From CAZFLM01 sp964519955 (GTDB lineage: Bacteria; Armatimonadota; Chthonomonadetes; Chthonomonadales; CAJBBX01): DNA of 51,971 bases. The position numbers and the translations under genes were made by a program. The stretch is taken from assembly GCA_964519955.1 (NCBI GenBank), contig CAZFLM010000049.1, positions 1 through 51,971 of the forward strand, written 5' to 3'. Under the pieces are notes generated by a model. The model made no database searches, had not been told where the DNA came from, and saw only the letters and a list, made by a program, of their open reading frames with translations. Below are positions 33,064-41,534 of the stretch, in pieces (position 1 is the first letter of the stretch; each line of letters starts with the position of its first letter).

Positions 33064-36000
33064 GTGACGCATCGAGCCTGGCCGTGCCGCCTTCCCGGCG
33101 GTGTCTGGGTCGTCGCCGTAGTGCTGGGATTCGCCGGGAGGTCGGCCGGGCAGGCTCCGGCCCCGCCGCGTGACGCTGCCGCCGCGCTCTCGCAGGGCCG
33201 TTACCTGACCGCTGCCGGGGCGCCTCGGATGGTGCTCGCGGGCGACGTCGACGGCGACGGGCGCGCGGACATCCTCATGCTGTACCCGCCGGACGGCGGC
33301 ATCGTGGACCTGTTCCGGATGTCGGCGTCCGGCAAGCTGTGCTACCCCTCGCAGGCCCGCAAGGGCTTCGGCAAGGACGCGGTCGCGGCGGCGTGCGTGC
33401 GCCTCTTCGGGGCGCGCCAGTGCGGCGTGCTGGTCGTGCTGGCGGACGGCTCCGTCAAGCTTCTGCACGGGATGAAGCCGGGCGGGGCCGCTCTCGAGCA
33501 CGACGACCTGGCCGCCTCGATCCCCGCCGAGTTTGTATGGCCTGCCGACGCACCCGTGCTCCCCGGCGGCGACGCGGCCCGCTCGCGCGTCCAGCTTCTC
33601 GCGGGCGACTTCGACGGCGACGGGGCGGAGGATGCGCTGGTAGTGAACCCGGAGGGCGCGCTGGTTCTGCTCCGGAACGACCGGGCGGTCGGCGGGGTGC
33701 AGTCGTACACCGTGGAGCCCGTCGCGCGGCGGCTGGGCGGGTGGGCGCGGGTGGCCGGCGGCGCGTTCGACCTGTCTGGGCGCGTGTCGGCGGTCTGGAT
33801 GGACGCGGCGGGCCTCGTACGCCGGGCATCGATCGAGAGGCAGGGCGAGGGCTGGGCGCTGGGCAAGCCGGTGGCGGTCTGCAGGGCGCGGCGCGGCGAC
33901 GGGCTGGTCGTCGGCAGGTTCGTCGGCACCCCGAACGCGGACATCCTCGTCGGCCGGACGCTGCTGCCGGGCGCCGACGCAAAGCACCCGATGGCGGCGG
34001 CAAACGTGCCGGATGCGTCGCTGGCGAGGGACGACGCGCAGTGGCTGGCCGCCGATCTGGACGGCAACGGGACGGACGACCTGGTGCGCGCGCGGCGCAG
34101 CGCGGAGCGGTTCACCGGGAGCGACGTGGTCGCTCACTTCTCGGCGTCGCCTGCGTGGGGCTCCCTGGCCGATGCCGACAACGACGGGCTGCTCGACGCG
34201 TGGGAGACCGGCAGAAGCGAGCCGGGCGGCCTCGACCTGAAGGCGCTGGGCTGCAAGCCGGACCACTTCGACGTGATCGTGGAGGTGCAGCGCATCGAGG
34301 GGGTGCCCGAGGACCGCGTTCGGTCGGAGATGGACCGGGTGGTGAAGTACTACGCGGGGCTGCCGCTCAAGAACCCGGACGGCGCCACGGGCATCGCGCT
34401 GCATGTGATCCACCGCGAGCCGGTGCCGAAGGCGGACGAGGGCAAGCCCTGGTGGGAGTTGGGCGCGAAGTACCACCCGGACAGCCACCGCGGCGTCACG
34501 CACTGGATGGTGGTGTACAACGGCGGCGGCGGGCAGTCCGGCGAGATGGACGACCGTGGGAGCTGCGGCGTCGGGGCGCTCTACGCCACGTTCATCCACG
34601 AGTTCGGCCACCAGCTCGGCCTCGACCATACCGGGCGCTGGAACGCGGCGTGGTGCCCCATCTATCCGAGCCTGATGAACTACGCGTACAGCTATCAGCT
34701 CGGGGGCAAGGGCGACGCCATCGGCTACTCGGACGGGCGGCTGAAGGAGCTGGTGCTGCGGGAGCGGCATCTCGACGAGGTCCTGCCCGTGACGATGGAC
34801 CGGGTTGCGTATCTCTCCGGCCCGCCGTACCACTACCGGCTGCAGAAGAGCGCCGACGGGAAGTCGACACTCATCGACTGGAACTGGAACGGAGTCTCCG
34901 GCGAGCGCGGCATCGCTGCGGACATTAACTACGGCTACTCGACCACCGCGGGCTTCCGCAACATCGTCGGCAAGACGTACACCGCGCCCGCCGTCGGGAC
35001 GGTGGGCACCGGCAAGAGCGCCCGGCTGGTGCTGTTCGTCGGACAGCTCGCGCCGAACGCCCCGGTTCCTCCGGCGGACGCCTCCGCGAAGCAGCCCAGC
35101 CTGTCGCCCGACTTCCAGGGCAGGCTCGTGGCGCGCGTCTGGCTCGGGGCCGACCCCAAGAAGGACGGCGGCAAGTGGTCGGATGAGCAGGTAGTCGAGG
35201 CGTCGGGCGTCACGGGTGACCCGTCGGCGGCCACGCTGCGCGGTGTGCTGTGGGTGGCGTGCCCGACCGCGGCCGGCGTGGTCGTGCGCAGCGTGGGGCT
35301 GGACGCGAAGGGGAAGGCGGTGCTCGCGGCGCCGGTCGCTGTGCCCGGGTCGCAGGGCGCGCAGGCCACGCTCGCGGCGTTCGACGGCGGGCTGGCGCTG
35401 CTGCTCTGGCGCGACGCGACGACGCCGGTGGCCTGGCGGTACCTGGCTGTGCGCGGCGGGCGGCTCGAGGTGGGCGAGGAGGCGGGGCTCGGCTTCACGA
35501 GCAACGTGCCGGTGGGCGCGGCAGAGGGTGCGCGGACGGCGTCCGGCGTGGACCTGTGGTTGGGGCTGATGCAGGACCAGCCGGGCAAGCCGGGGCGCTG
35601 GCAGGTGCGCCGCTTCACGCGGGACCGAGCAGGCACGCTGCAACCGGGCGAGGTGGAGTGGGTGGGCGGCGCACAGGGCGGCGAGGAGGGCAGCTCGCGC
35701 GTGATGCTGCTGTGGGAGCCGGAGAAGGCGTTCGGCCCGCGCGGGCAGGTCCACTTCCTGGCGGCGGGGCTGTTCGGCTCGGCGTCGCCCTGGTCGTGCC
35801 ACTACGTCGCGACGCGCATCGCGGACAAGGCGGTCAACGGCGGCTGGCTGACGCGGCGCTACTACGACGAGTGGACCCAGAGCCGCTCCGCGCCGGGCGT
35901 CTGCTGGTTCCGCGGCGACATGGTATTCGCGGCGCGCTGGTTCGGCAACGTCCACGGCACGGAGAACGACAACCTGTTCGTCGGGTTCTGGGGACGGGGC

Positions 36001-36090
36001 ATCGAGGATGAGCCGATGGGCGACTTCGACGACCTGGCGGAGATCCGGGACCTCGGGATGTCGCGCTCGATCCCGTACGTGGTGAGGTGA
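33064..36090 (+). CDS. Secreted zinc metalloprotease with FG-GAP/VCBS repeats
   Basis: 1008 residues from GTG at 33064, coupled to the upstream GHL10 gene (1-bp gap, GGGGGAG ahead). Signal peptide (GGVWVVAVVLGFAGRSAGQ). FG-GAP-type repeats with calcium loops occur at DVDGDGRAD (61-69), DFDGDGAED, DLDGNGTDD and DADNDGLLD. The metzincin-like zinc motif HEFGHQLGLDH gives H512, E513, H516 and H522, followed by a possible Met-turn in SLMNYAYSY. The C-terminal half looks like a beta-propeller. This suggests an extracellular calcium-stabilised protease. The zinc motif resembles those of secreted archaemetzincin- or pappalysin-like enzymes, but I cannot assign the exact family. Confidence 0.87.
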   Translation: MTHRAWPCRLPGGVWVVAVVLGFAGRSAGQAPAPPRDAAAALSQGRYLTAAGAPRMVLAGDVDGDGRADILMLYPPDGGIVDLFRMSASGKLCYPSQARKGFGKDAVAAACVRLFGARQCGVLVVLADGSVKLLHGMKPGGAALEHDDLAASIPAEFVWPADAPVLPGGDAARSRVQLLAGDFDGDGAEDALVVNPEGALVLLRNDRAVGGVQSYTVEPVARRLGGWARVAGGAFDLSGRVSAVWMDAAGLVRRASIERQGEGWALGKPVAVCRARRGDGLVVGRFVGTPNADILVGRTLLPGADAKHPMAAANVPDASLARDDAQWLAADLDGNGTDDLVRARRSAERFTGSDVVAHFSASPAWGSLADADNDGLLDAWETGRSEPGGLDLKALGCKPDHFDVIVEVQRIEGVPEDRVRSEMDRVVKYYAGLPLKNPDGATGIALHVIHREPVPKADEGKPWWELGAKYHPDSHRGVTHWMVVYNGGGGQSGEMDDRGSCGVGALYATFIHEFGHQLGLDHTGRWNAAWCPIYPSLMNYAYSYQLGGKGDAIGYSDGRLKELVLRERHLDEVLPVTMDRVAYLSGPPYHYRLQKSADGKSTLIDWNWNGVSGERGIAADINYGYSTTAGFRNIVGKTYTAPAVGTVGTGKSARLVLFVGQLAPNAPVPPADASAKQPSLSPDFQGRLVARVWLGADPKKDGGKWSDEQVVEASGVTGDPSAATLRGVLWVACPTAAGVVVRSVGLDAKGKAVLAAPVAVPGSQGAQATLAAFDGGLALLLWRDATTPVAWRYLAVRGGRLEVGEEAGLGFTSNVPVGAAEGARTASGVDLWLGLMQDQPGKPGRWQVRRFTRDRAGTLQPGEVEWVGGAQGGEEGSSRVMLLWEPEKAFGPRGQVHFLAAGLFGSASPWSCHYVATRIADKAVNGGWLTRRYYDEWTQSRSAPGVCWFRGDMVFAARWFGNVHGTENDNLFVGFWGRGIEDEPMGDFDDLAEIRDLGMSRSIPYVVR

Positions 36091-36092
36091 GG

Positions 36093-36409
36093 ACGGGCGC
36101 GGGCGCTGCAGCCGCTGGTGGCGCACATGGCGGCTAGCGGCAATCGCGTGCGTGTGCTGGGCTGCGACGTGATGAACGAGCCCGAGCTGCAGATGAAGGG
36201 TTTCCTGGTCGATTGCGTGACGACCGTCCACGCGGCGGCGGGTGAAGCTGTGGACCGGCATCGGGCAGGACTTCTACCAGCTCCACTGGTACCCCAGTTT
36301 CGACGGCGGCGGGGCGTTCATGGGCAGCCTGCCGACCGATGCGTCGCTCGGCCTCGACAAGCCGTGCATCGTCGGGGAGCTGTACAGCAGCGTGATCGGC
36401 CCTGAGTAG
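36093..36409 (+). pseudogene. Frameshifted fragment of a GH5-like glycoside hydrolase
   Basis: In one frame the fragment reads LVAHMAASGNRVRVLGCDVMNEPEL, including the NEP motif that carries the GH5 acid/base Glu. After an internal deletion and frame change near 36240 it continues KLWTGIGQDFYQLHWYPSFDGG... and LDKPCIVGELYSS, which matches the HxY strand and the nucleophile Glu segment, and ends at TAG 36407-36409. The N-terminal half of the enzyme and a stretch between the two active-site motifs are missing. It directly follows the metalloprotease stop codon. Confidence 0.75.
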
Positions 36410-36427
36410 CGAGTAGGGGGCGGCGGG

Positions 36428-36736
36428 CTACTCGTTCGGCTTCGCGGTGTGGCGCAGCGTGGCAGCAGTGTCCATGATGGCCCAGACGATGCGCTCCGCC
36501 AGGCCCGCCAGGAAGGTCATGCCGGCCAGGATCTGGATGCTGATGGCGATACGGCTCTCCAGTTCGGGGCTCCACTGGAACGCGTGCGGGGCATACTCCT
36601 GCTTCGGCACGAGCACGCCGGCCAGAGGGCCGGAGAGCAGTAGCAGCAACACGCCTGCCATGATGAGGCCCCACGCGGCCATCGAGTGGAAGGCGACCAC
36701 ATCGGCCTCGGTGCGGGCTGCGCTGTCGGTCTCCAT
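36428..36736 (-). CDS. Small two-helix membrane protein
   Basis: 102 residues with two hydrophobic helices (AAWGLIMAGVLLLLLSGPLAGVLV and IAISIQILAGMTFLAGLAERIVWAIM), a soluble loop between them and a short charged tail. AAGGAGGAG lies 6 nt before the ATG. It is separated by 37 bp from the gene upstream on the same strand (36774-37325) and might be cotranscribed with it and queG. No family recognised. Confidence 0.7.
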   Translation of the reverse strand: METDSAARTEADVVAFHSMAAWGLIMAGVLLLLLSGPLAGVLVPKQEYAPHAFQWSPELESRIAISIQILAGMTFLAGLAERIVWAIMDTAATLRHTAKPNE

Positions 36737-36773
36737 CTGGGCTCCTCCTTTGCGTTACCGTCCTGAGTTGGCG

Positions 36774-37325
36774 TCAGGGCAACAGAAACGCGCTTGGGTG
36801 GTCGTAGCGCGAGTCAAAGAACGAGGCGGCGGGGACCGCGCTCACGTCCTCGGCCCCGGCACCGTGCGCCAAGCCCAGCAGGTGCGCCGAGAGTCGTGGC
36901 TCGCACGTCACATCGAACATGCCAAGGGGCACCGACGTCGCAGCGAGTTCAGTGTCCCAGAGGTTCCACAGGAAGTCGCAGTCGCTGAGCACGTAGATGC
37001 GCAGGTACCAGTCACGCTCCTCGGGGGCAAAGCCTGTTCGCACATAGTCGTCGGAGGCGGCGCGCTTGCCGAGCCCCTCGTCGGATCGAACCCAAGAGCG
37101 CAGATCCGCCCAGGACGAAGACCACGACGGCGTGACTGCTCCGTCGTGCTCGTGCCAGTCATGGCACTCGATCAGGCGCGAGGACGCAGAGCGAGCATGT
37201 AGGTCATCCACGATGGATGCGAGCGCCTCCCTCAGCGGCACCACCGGCAGGCAGTGCGAGTAGACGGTGAGCCCGTCGAACGGCGGAAGGACTGCACGTC
37301 TCCTCCGGTCCATCTCAGCGTCCAT
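36774..37325 (-). CDS. Hypothetical protein overlapping queG
   Basis: 183 residues. The start ATG at 37325 lies inside the last codons of queG (11-bp overlap) and its AGGAG ribosome site is also inside queG, which indicates translational coupling. The sequence is Trp/Asp/Ser-rich (LIECHDWHEHDGAVTPSWSSSWADLRSW, YVLSDCDFLWNLWD) without signal peptide or membrane segment. I do not recognise the family. A role linked to queuosine modification is only suggested by the coupling. Confidence 0.7.
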   Translation of the reverse strand: MDAEMDRRRRAVLPPFDGLTVYSHCLPVVPLREALASIVDDLHARSASSRLIECHDWHEHDGAVTPSWSSSWADLRSWVRSDEGLGKRAASDDYVRTGFAPEERDWYLRIYVLSDCDFLWNLWDTELAATSVPLGMFDVTCEPRLSAHLLGLAHGAGAEDVSAVPAASFFDSRYDHPSAFLLP

Positions 37326-38388
37326 GGCGCCACTCCTCGTCAGCAGACCGGTCCCCGCCGCGCGTCGGTGTTCTGCGGAGCGACATCGCCGCTTGCTCGC
37401 GCACGAGCGGCTCCGGGTCGTCCAGCGCATGCTCCAGTGCGGCGATGGCGTCGGCGTCGCTGCGGCAGGACAGGGCGGCCGCGGCGTTCCGCAGCAGGCC
37501 CCGGCGCTTGGCGCGCTTCAGCGGGCTGTTCTTGAAGCCACTACGGAACTCCTCGTCCGTTAGGTTCAGGAGGTCCGCAAGGCTCCGGTTCTGCGTCGCA
37601 TCGCGCGGCTGGAAGGCCGGTTCGGCGGTCGGTGTGGCGCGGCGGTTGAAGGGGCAGACCTCCTGGCAGATGTCGCAGCCGAACACGCGGTTGCCCATCT
37701 TCGCGGCCAGATCCGCGGGAATGGCGTCGCGGTGCTCAATGGTCAGGTACGAGATGCAGCGGTGGGCATCGAGCGAGTAGGGGGCGGTCAGCGCGCCGGT
37801 GGGGCAGGCGTCGAGGCAGCGCGTGCAGGTGCCGCATCCGCCTCGGGCGGGCTCGTCCGCCGGCAGGTCGACGTTGAGCAGCAGGAGGCCGATGAGGAAC
37901 CAGCTACCCCGGCGCGTGTCGATGAGCATGGTGTTCTTGCCGAACCAGCCCAGGCCGGCCCGGTGCGCCAGCTCGCGTTCCAGGAATGGGCCGGTGTCGG
38001 TGTACGGCCGTCCCTCGACGGGCTCGCCAGCCTCCGCGCGGATGAACTCGAGCAGCTCGCGCAGGCGCGGCACGATCACGTCGTGGTAGTCGTCGCCGCG
38101 AGCGTAGCGGGCGAAGACGGCGCGCTCGGGATCTGGCTCGGCCTCAGGGGCGGCGCCGTAGTCCATGCCGACGACGACGATGCTGCGTGCCTCCGGCCAG
38201 GCGATGCGCGGGTCGCAGCGGCGCTCGGGTTCGCGGGCGAGGTAGGCCATGCCGGCATGGTCGCCGCGCTCCAGCCAGGCGAGGAAGGCGTCGCGATGCT
38301 CGACCGGGCCGGCGTGCGTGATGCCGCAGCGCTGGAAGCCGAGGGCGCGCGCGTGCTCGTTGATGGACGCGGCGAGGGCGGCGCTCAT
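37315..38388 (-). CDS. queG: Epoxyqueuosine reductase
   Basis: 357 residues. QueG reduces epoxyqueuosine to queuosine in tRNA, the last step of queuosine synthesis, using cobalamin and two 4Fe-4S clusters. Visible features: the substrate/cofactor region with YTDTGPFLERELAHRAGLGWFGKN (D131 is the likely proton donor), the first cluster GCGTCTRCLDACPTG (C185, C188, C191, C195) and the second FGCDICQEVCPFN (C238, C241, C245). The C-terminal HEAT-like pair (AIAALEHALDDPEPLVREQAAMSLRR) is also normal for the family. Length is typical. No other queuosine gene is in the window. Confidence 0.95.
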   Translation of the reverse strand: MSAALAASINEHARALGFQRCGITHAGPVEHRDAFLAWLERGDHAGMAYLAREPERRCDPRIAWPEARSIVVVGMDYGAAPEAEPDPERAVFARYARGDDYHDVIVPRLRELLEFIRAEAGEPVEGRPYTDTGPFLERELAHRAGLGWFGKNTMLIDTRRGSWFLIGLLLLNVDLPADEPARGGCGTCTRCLDACPTGALTAPYSLDAHRCISYLTIEHRDAIPADLAAKMGNRVFGCDICQEVCPFNRRATPTAEPAFQPRDATQNRSLADLLNLTDEEFRSGFKNSPLKRAKRRGLLRNAAAALSCRSDADAIAALEHALDDPEPLVREQAAMSLRRTPTRGGDRSADEEWRHGR

Positions 38389-38432
38389 ATTGGGATACCC
38401 GCGGTGCGGGGTAGGGCCGCGCCCCTGCGGGC

Positions 38433-38535
38433 GGCCGCGACGGAGCGCGACCCTCCGGGAGTTCGATGGGCGCGGGCCCCCTCGGGGAGTCCCCGGGCGG
38501 TGCCGTCGCCACGGAGCGCCACCCTCCAGGGCCTT
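38433..38535. repeat. Two GGAGCGC.ACCCTCC repeats
   Basis: CGACGGAGCGCGACCCTCCGG (38437 on) and CCACGGAGCGCCACCCTCCAG (38508 on) are near-identical, 71 bp apart, in the divergent region between queG and the esterase gene. Confidence 0.5.
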
Positions 38536-38592
38536 GGCCCGTGGGGAGTGAGGGGGTAACCTGTTGGCGATATCCTACGCATGAGGAGTGGC

Positions 38593-39468
38593 ATGAGTAC
38601 CTTGGTTACGACCTCGATCGCGCTGCTGGCCGTCGCGGGGGCCGCCGCGGCGAGGGCCCAGGCGCCGGCGGTGCGCTTGTGGGGCGGCGACGCTCCCGGC
38701 GCGCTGGGGCAGGAGCCGGCCGACGTCCCAACGCTTACGTTCTACCCCGCGCCCGTGGGGAAGGCAAACGGCGCGTTCGTCGTGGTGTGCCCCGGCGGCG
38801 GCTATTCGCACCTGGCGGACCACGAGGGAAAGCCGGTAGCCGAGTGGCTCAACAGGATCGGGGTGGGGGCGGCTGTGCTCAAATACCGGCTGGGCCCGCG
38901 CTACCACCATCCGTGCATGCTGCAGGACGCGGCGCGCGCTGTCCGAACTGTGCGCTCGCGGGCGGCCGAGCTGAAGATCGACCCGAAGCGGATCGGCATC
39001 CTGGGGTTCTCGGCGGGCGGGCATCTGGCCTCGACCGCGCTGACGCATCACGACGCTGGGAAGCCCGATGCGGCGGATCCGGTGGAGCGTGTGTCTTCGC
39101 GGCCGGACTTTGGCATTCTGATCTACCCGGTGATCACGCTGCAGGACCCGTACGCGCACAAGGGCTCGCGGGAGAACCTGCTCGGCGCCCATCCCTCCGC
39201 CGACCTGGTGGAGTCTCTCTCCAACGAGCGGCAGGTGAAGGCCGATACGCCGCCGGTGTTCCTGGTGCATGGCGCGGACGACGCCGGAGTGCCGGTGGAG
39301 AACAGCCTGCGGTTCGCGGAGGCCTGTCGCAAGGCGGGCGTGCCCGTGGAGCTGCACGTGTTCGCGCACGGGCCGCACGGGTTCGGCATGGCGGCGCGCA
39401 ACCCGACGCTCGGAGCGTGGCCGGGGCTATGCGCGGCATGGATGGGGGAGCGCGGGTTGACGAAGTGA
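38593..39468 (+). CDS. Secreted alpha/beta-hydrolase (BD-FAE/acetylxylan-esterase-like)
   Basis: 291 residues. Signal peptide (TTSIALLAVAGAAAARAQA). Alpha/beta-hydrolase motifs: oxyanion CPGGGYSHL, nucleophile elbow GFSAGGH with S140, acid D230 in HGADDAGVP, and H262 in HGPHGFG. The order and length match small carbohydrate esterases that remove acetyl or feruloyl groups from xylan and related polymers, which fits the surrounding glycosidases. AGGAG at 38584 with a 4-nt gap supports the ATG at 38593 over the one at 38581. Confidence 0.9.
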   Translation: MSTLVTTSIALLAVAGAAAARAQAPAVRLWGGDAPGALGQEPADVPTLTFYPAPVGKANGAFVVVCPGGGYSHLADHEGKPVAEWLNRIGVGAAVLKYRLGPRYHHPCMLQDAARAVRTVRSRAAELKIDPKRIGILGFSAGGHLASTALTHHDAGKPDAADPVERVSSRPDFGILIYPVITLQDPYAHKGSRENLLGAHPSADLVESLSNERQVKADTPPVFLVHGADDAGVPVENSLRFAEACRKAGVPVELHVFAHGPHGFGMAARNPTLGAWPGLCAAWMGERGLTK

Positions 39469-39532
39469 CCGGCCCGTCCGATGGCGCATGGCCCGGCGTC
39501 GCTGCCGGGCCATGCGCTTGGACTCCCTGCCG

Positions 39533-39769
39533 TCACCGAGGCGGCGGCGGAATCGGCATTGCCGGAGCTGCGGGGCCGCGCCGGGCCGACGGCCCAGTTG
39601 CGGAGGCCGGTGCGCTGGCGCCCGGTGGGGGCGGCAGAGGCGGGCGGAAGCCGGTATCGCGCCTCGGCCCAACCGGCCCGACGACGTACCAGTAGCCGGC
39701 GAACAGCGCCACACCGGCGAGGACGATGACGATGGCCCAGAAGACGCCAGGCGGTATCTCGCGTCGCAA
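39533..39769 (-). CDS. Small proline-rich membrane protein (TTG start)
   Basis: 78 residues: one membrane helix (GVFWAIVIVLAGVALFAGYWYVVG) and a Pro/Ala-rich C-terminal tail. It begins with TTG, preceded by GGAGGG at a good distance, 15 bp after the pseudopilin stop codon, so it is probably expressed with it. Short proteins of this shape often accompany pseudopilin genes in this type of genome; the function is unknown. Confidence 0.6.
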   Translation of the reverse strand: MRREIPPGVFWAIVIVLAGVALFAGYWYVVGPVGPRRDTGFRPPLPPPPGASAPASATGPSARRGPAAPAMPIPPPPR

Positions 39770-39784
39770 CGTGTCCCTCCGGGT

Positions 39785-40507
39785 CTAGTTGGTCGCGCTC
39801 CAGTAGTCGCCCCAGAACGCCGTCTTGTACGGCGTCGGGTAGAAGATGGACGGCGCAGGCACCCGTTTGGCGTGGCCGTCGGCGAACGACACGTTGAGGC
39901 CGTCGGCGTGGCGCTTGGCCGCGATGTAGACCTCGTTCGCCCAGAAGTCGTTGGGATCGGTCAGGTTCGGGTGGTAGGCATAGGCGTTGCAGAACTGGTA
40001 GTAGCCCCACCCCTCGTTCTCATAGCCCGGGTAGCCAACGTCAATGTACATGAGGCGCTCAGCCGGGTACTCCTGGCCCCCGTAGGACCTACCGGGAACG
40101 TAGTGAGATCCGCCATCCGAACTCCAGTAGCCGAAGAACCCCCAGGCGTTGGCGCTGAGGTTCACCCACCAGGTCCACTCGTACGTGGTCTGGTCCACAG
40201 GCGCTGCGCCGAGCGAGGCGCACCACGCGATCCTGGCGTTCTTCATGTACGGGTAGACCATCTGCAGCATTCGGCCCTCCGGGTAGTCGAGGAACGTCCC
40301 CTCGATGAGCGGGGTCATCTCGTCGTAGTCCTGGATGTACATCAAGGTCGACGTGCCGAGCTGCTTGATGTTGGAGAGGCAGGCGATGGTCTTGGCGGAG
40401 TTGCGGGCCTGCGCGAAGACCGGGAAGAGGATTGCTGCGAGGATCGCGATAATCGCGATAACGACGAGCAGTTCGATAAGCGTGAAACCCGTGGTGCGGC
40501 TGCGCAT
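39785..40507 (-). CDS. DUF1559-type pseudopilin (type II secretion/pilus-like)
   Basis: 240 residues. The prepilin peptidase site is G7-F8 in RTTGFTLIELLVVIAIIAILAAILFPVFAQAR: the leader is cut after G and F becomes N-methylated. After the N-terminal helix comes ACLSNIKQLGTSTLMYIQDYDE and a Tyr/Trp-rich beta domain, closing with RHADGLNVSFADGHAKRV, the H-x9-DG-like signature of the DUF1559 group. Such proteins are numerous in Planctomycetota, Verrucomicrobiota and Armatimonadota; the FPVFAQAR sequence is the Armatimonadota style. GAGGAG precedes the ATG. It would sit in the inner membrane as a pseudopilus or surface fibre subunit. Confidence 0.92.
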   Translation of the reverse strand: MRSRTTGFTLIELLVVIAIIAILAAILFPVFAQARNSAKTIACLSNIKQLGTSTLMYIQDYDEMTPLIEGTFLDYPEGRMLQMVYPYMKNARIAWCASLGAAPVDQTTYEWTWWVNLSANAWGFFGYWSSDGGSHYVPGRSYGGQEYPAERLMYIDVGYPGYENEGWGYYQFCNAYAYHPNLTDPNDFWANEVYIAAKRHADGLNVSFADGHAKRVPAPSIFYPTPYKTAFWGDYWSATN

Positions 40508-41003
40508 TGAGATGTCTCCTCGTGGTCAGGCCGCGTCGCCCGGTCCATGGGGGCGTGCGGCGTCGGTCGAAGCCAGGCTGCTCGGAAACCCAAGCAGTCC
40601 GACCAACGTGAGATCTCGCGGTTACGGGTCATGAGCGGCTCGCCCCGAGGTCACCTGCCGATCGGTTGGTGCAGGTAGCCTCGCCCCTTGGTGGCGGCGC
40701 GCTCGGACAGGATGACTCGCTGAGGCAGGAGCGCCGGCGGCTCGGGGCGTGGTTTCCTGGGCCACATCTCCGGCAGGCGGCAGCGACTGAGTTCAGTGCG
40801 GCGGCGACGCGCCGCGGGACGCGCGGGCAGGCGAGGGGGGATGTCGCGGTTCGGTGTGGCGGCTTGGCGATCGACTCCGACGGTCGGGAAGCCTCCGTGG
40901 CTCAGCGAACCAGGCGACGGCCCATCGCAGCTCGGGCATCTGCTGTCGGTACAGATCGATTGTATCGGCGGTCGGCGCGGCTGTCAAGGAAGCTTCCGGG
41001 TGC
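40508..41003. other. Intergenic, no gene seen
   Basis: About 500 bp between the divergent pseudopilin and HIT genes. Open frames here have no ribosome sites and no recognisable protein features. The HIT promoter lies at its right edge. Confidence 0.5.
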
Positions 41004-41032
41004 TTGCCTCACGCGGCGGCACGGTGTAGAAT
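41004..41032 (+). promoter_or_regulatory. Promoter of the HIT-UDG operon
   Basis: TTGCCT (41004-41009), a 17-bp spacer and TAGAAT (41027-41032) form a good sigma-70-type promoter. Transcription would begin near 41039, giving a very short leader before the ribosome site at 41042. Confidence 0.6.
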
Positions 41033-41051
41033 GGGGCGATCGGAGGGGCAT

Positions 41052-41534
41052 ATGGAGCGGATCTGGGCGCCGTGGCGGCTGCAGTACATCGAGAACGCGG
41101 ACGCAGTGGCGGGGTGCATCTTCTGCGTCTTCCCGGCGGAGCAGCGCGACGCGGAGCGCTTCATCCTGCTGCGAGGCGAGCGGGCGTTCGTCATCCTGAA
41201 CGCGTACCCGTACAGCAACGGCCACCTGATGGTGACGCCGTACCAGCACACAGCCAACCTGGACGAGCTGGACGACGCGACGATGCTCGAGCTGATGACG
41301 CTCACGCGGCGCGCCGTCAACCTGCTGAAGGCGGCGTTCCGGCCGGACGGCTTCAACATCGGCGTCAACATGGGGCGCGTCGCGGGGGCCGGCATCGCGG
41401 ATCATGTCCACATCCACGTGGTGCCGCGCTGGAGCGGAGACACGAACTTCATGGGCGTGGTGGGCGACACGCGGGTGATCCCGGCGAGCCTCGAGGAGGT
41501 CTACTCGCGCCTGAAGGAGCAGATGGGTGGCTGA
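41052..41534 (+). CDS. HIT-family nucleotide hydrolase/Ap4A phosphorylase-like
   Basis: 160 residues. The histidine triad HVHIHVV (H118, H120, H122) and the N-terminal IWAPWRLQYI...CIFC are typical of the Ap4A phosphorylase/hydrolase branch of the HIT family. It should act on dinucleoside polyphosphates or AMP conjugates in the cytoplasm. GGAGGGG lies 3 nt before the ATG. The stop codon overlaps the GTG start of the UDG gene, so the two are cotranscribed and coupled. This HIT-UDG pairing is a plausible nucleotide-hygiene unit. Confidence 0.92.
   Translation: MERIWAPWRLQYIENADAVAGCIFCVFPAEQRDAERFILLRGERAFVILNAYPYSNGHLMVTPYQHTANLDELDDATMLELMTLTRRAVNLLKAAFRPDGFNIGVNMGRVAGAGIADHVHIHVVPRWSGDTNFMGVVGDTRVIPASLEEVYSRLKEQMGG

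Noticed and set aside
32890..36261. 1123-codon minus-strand open frame
   Set aside because: It mirrors the metalloprotease gene, which has signal peptide, zinc motif and coupling. The mirror is low-complexity Arg/Val/Ala.
40854..41051. N-terminal extension of the HIT protein
   Set aside because: The HIT domain begins at MERIWAPWRL with a strong ribosome site, and the promoter -10 lies at 41027 inside the extension.
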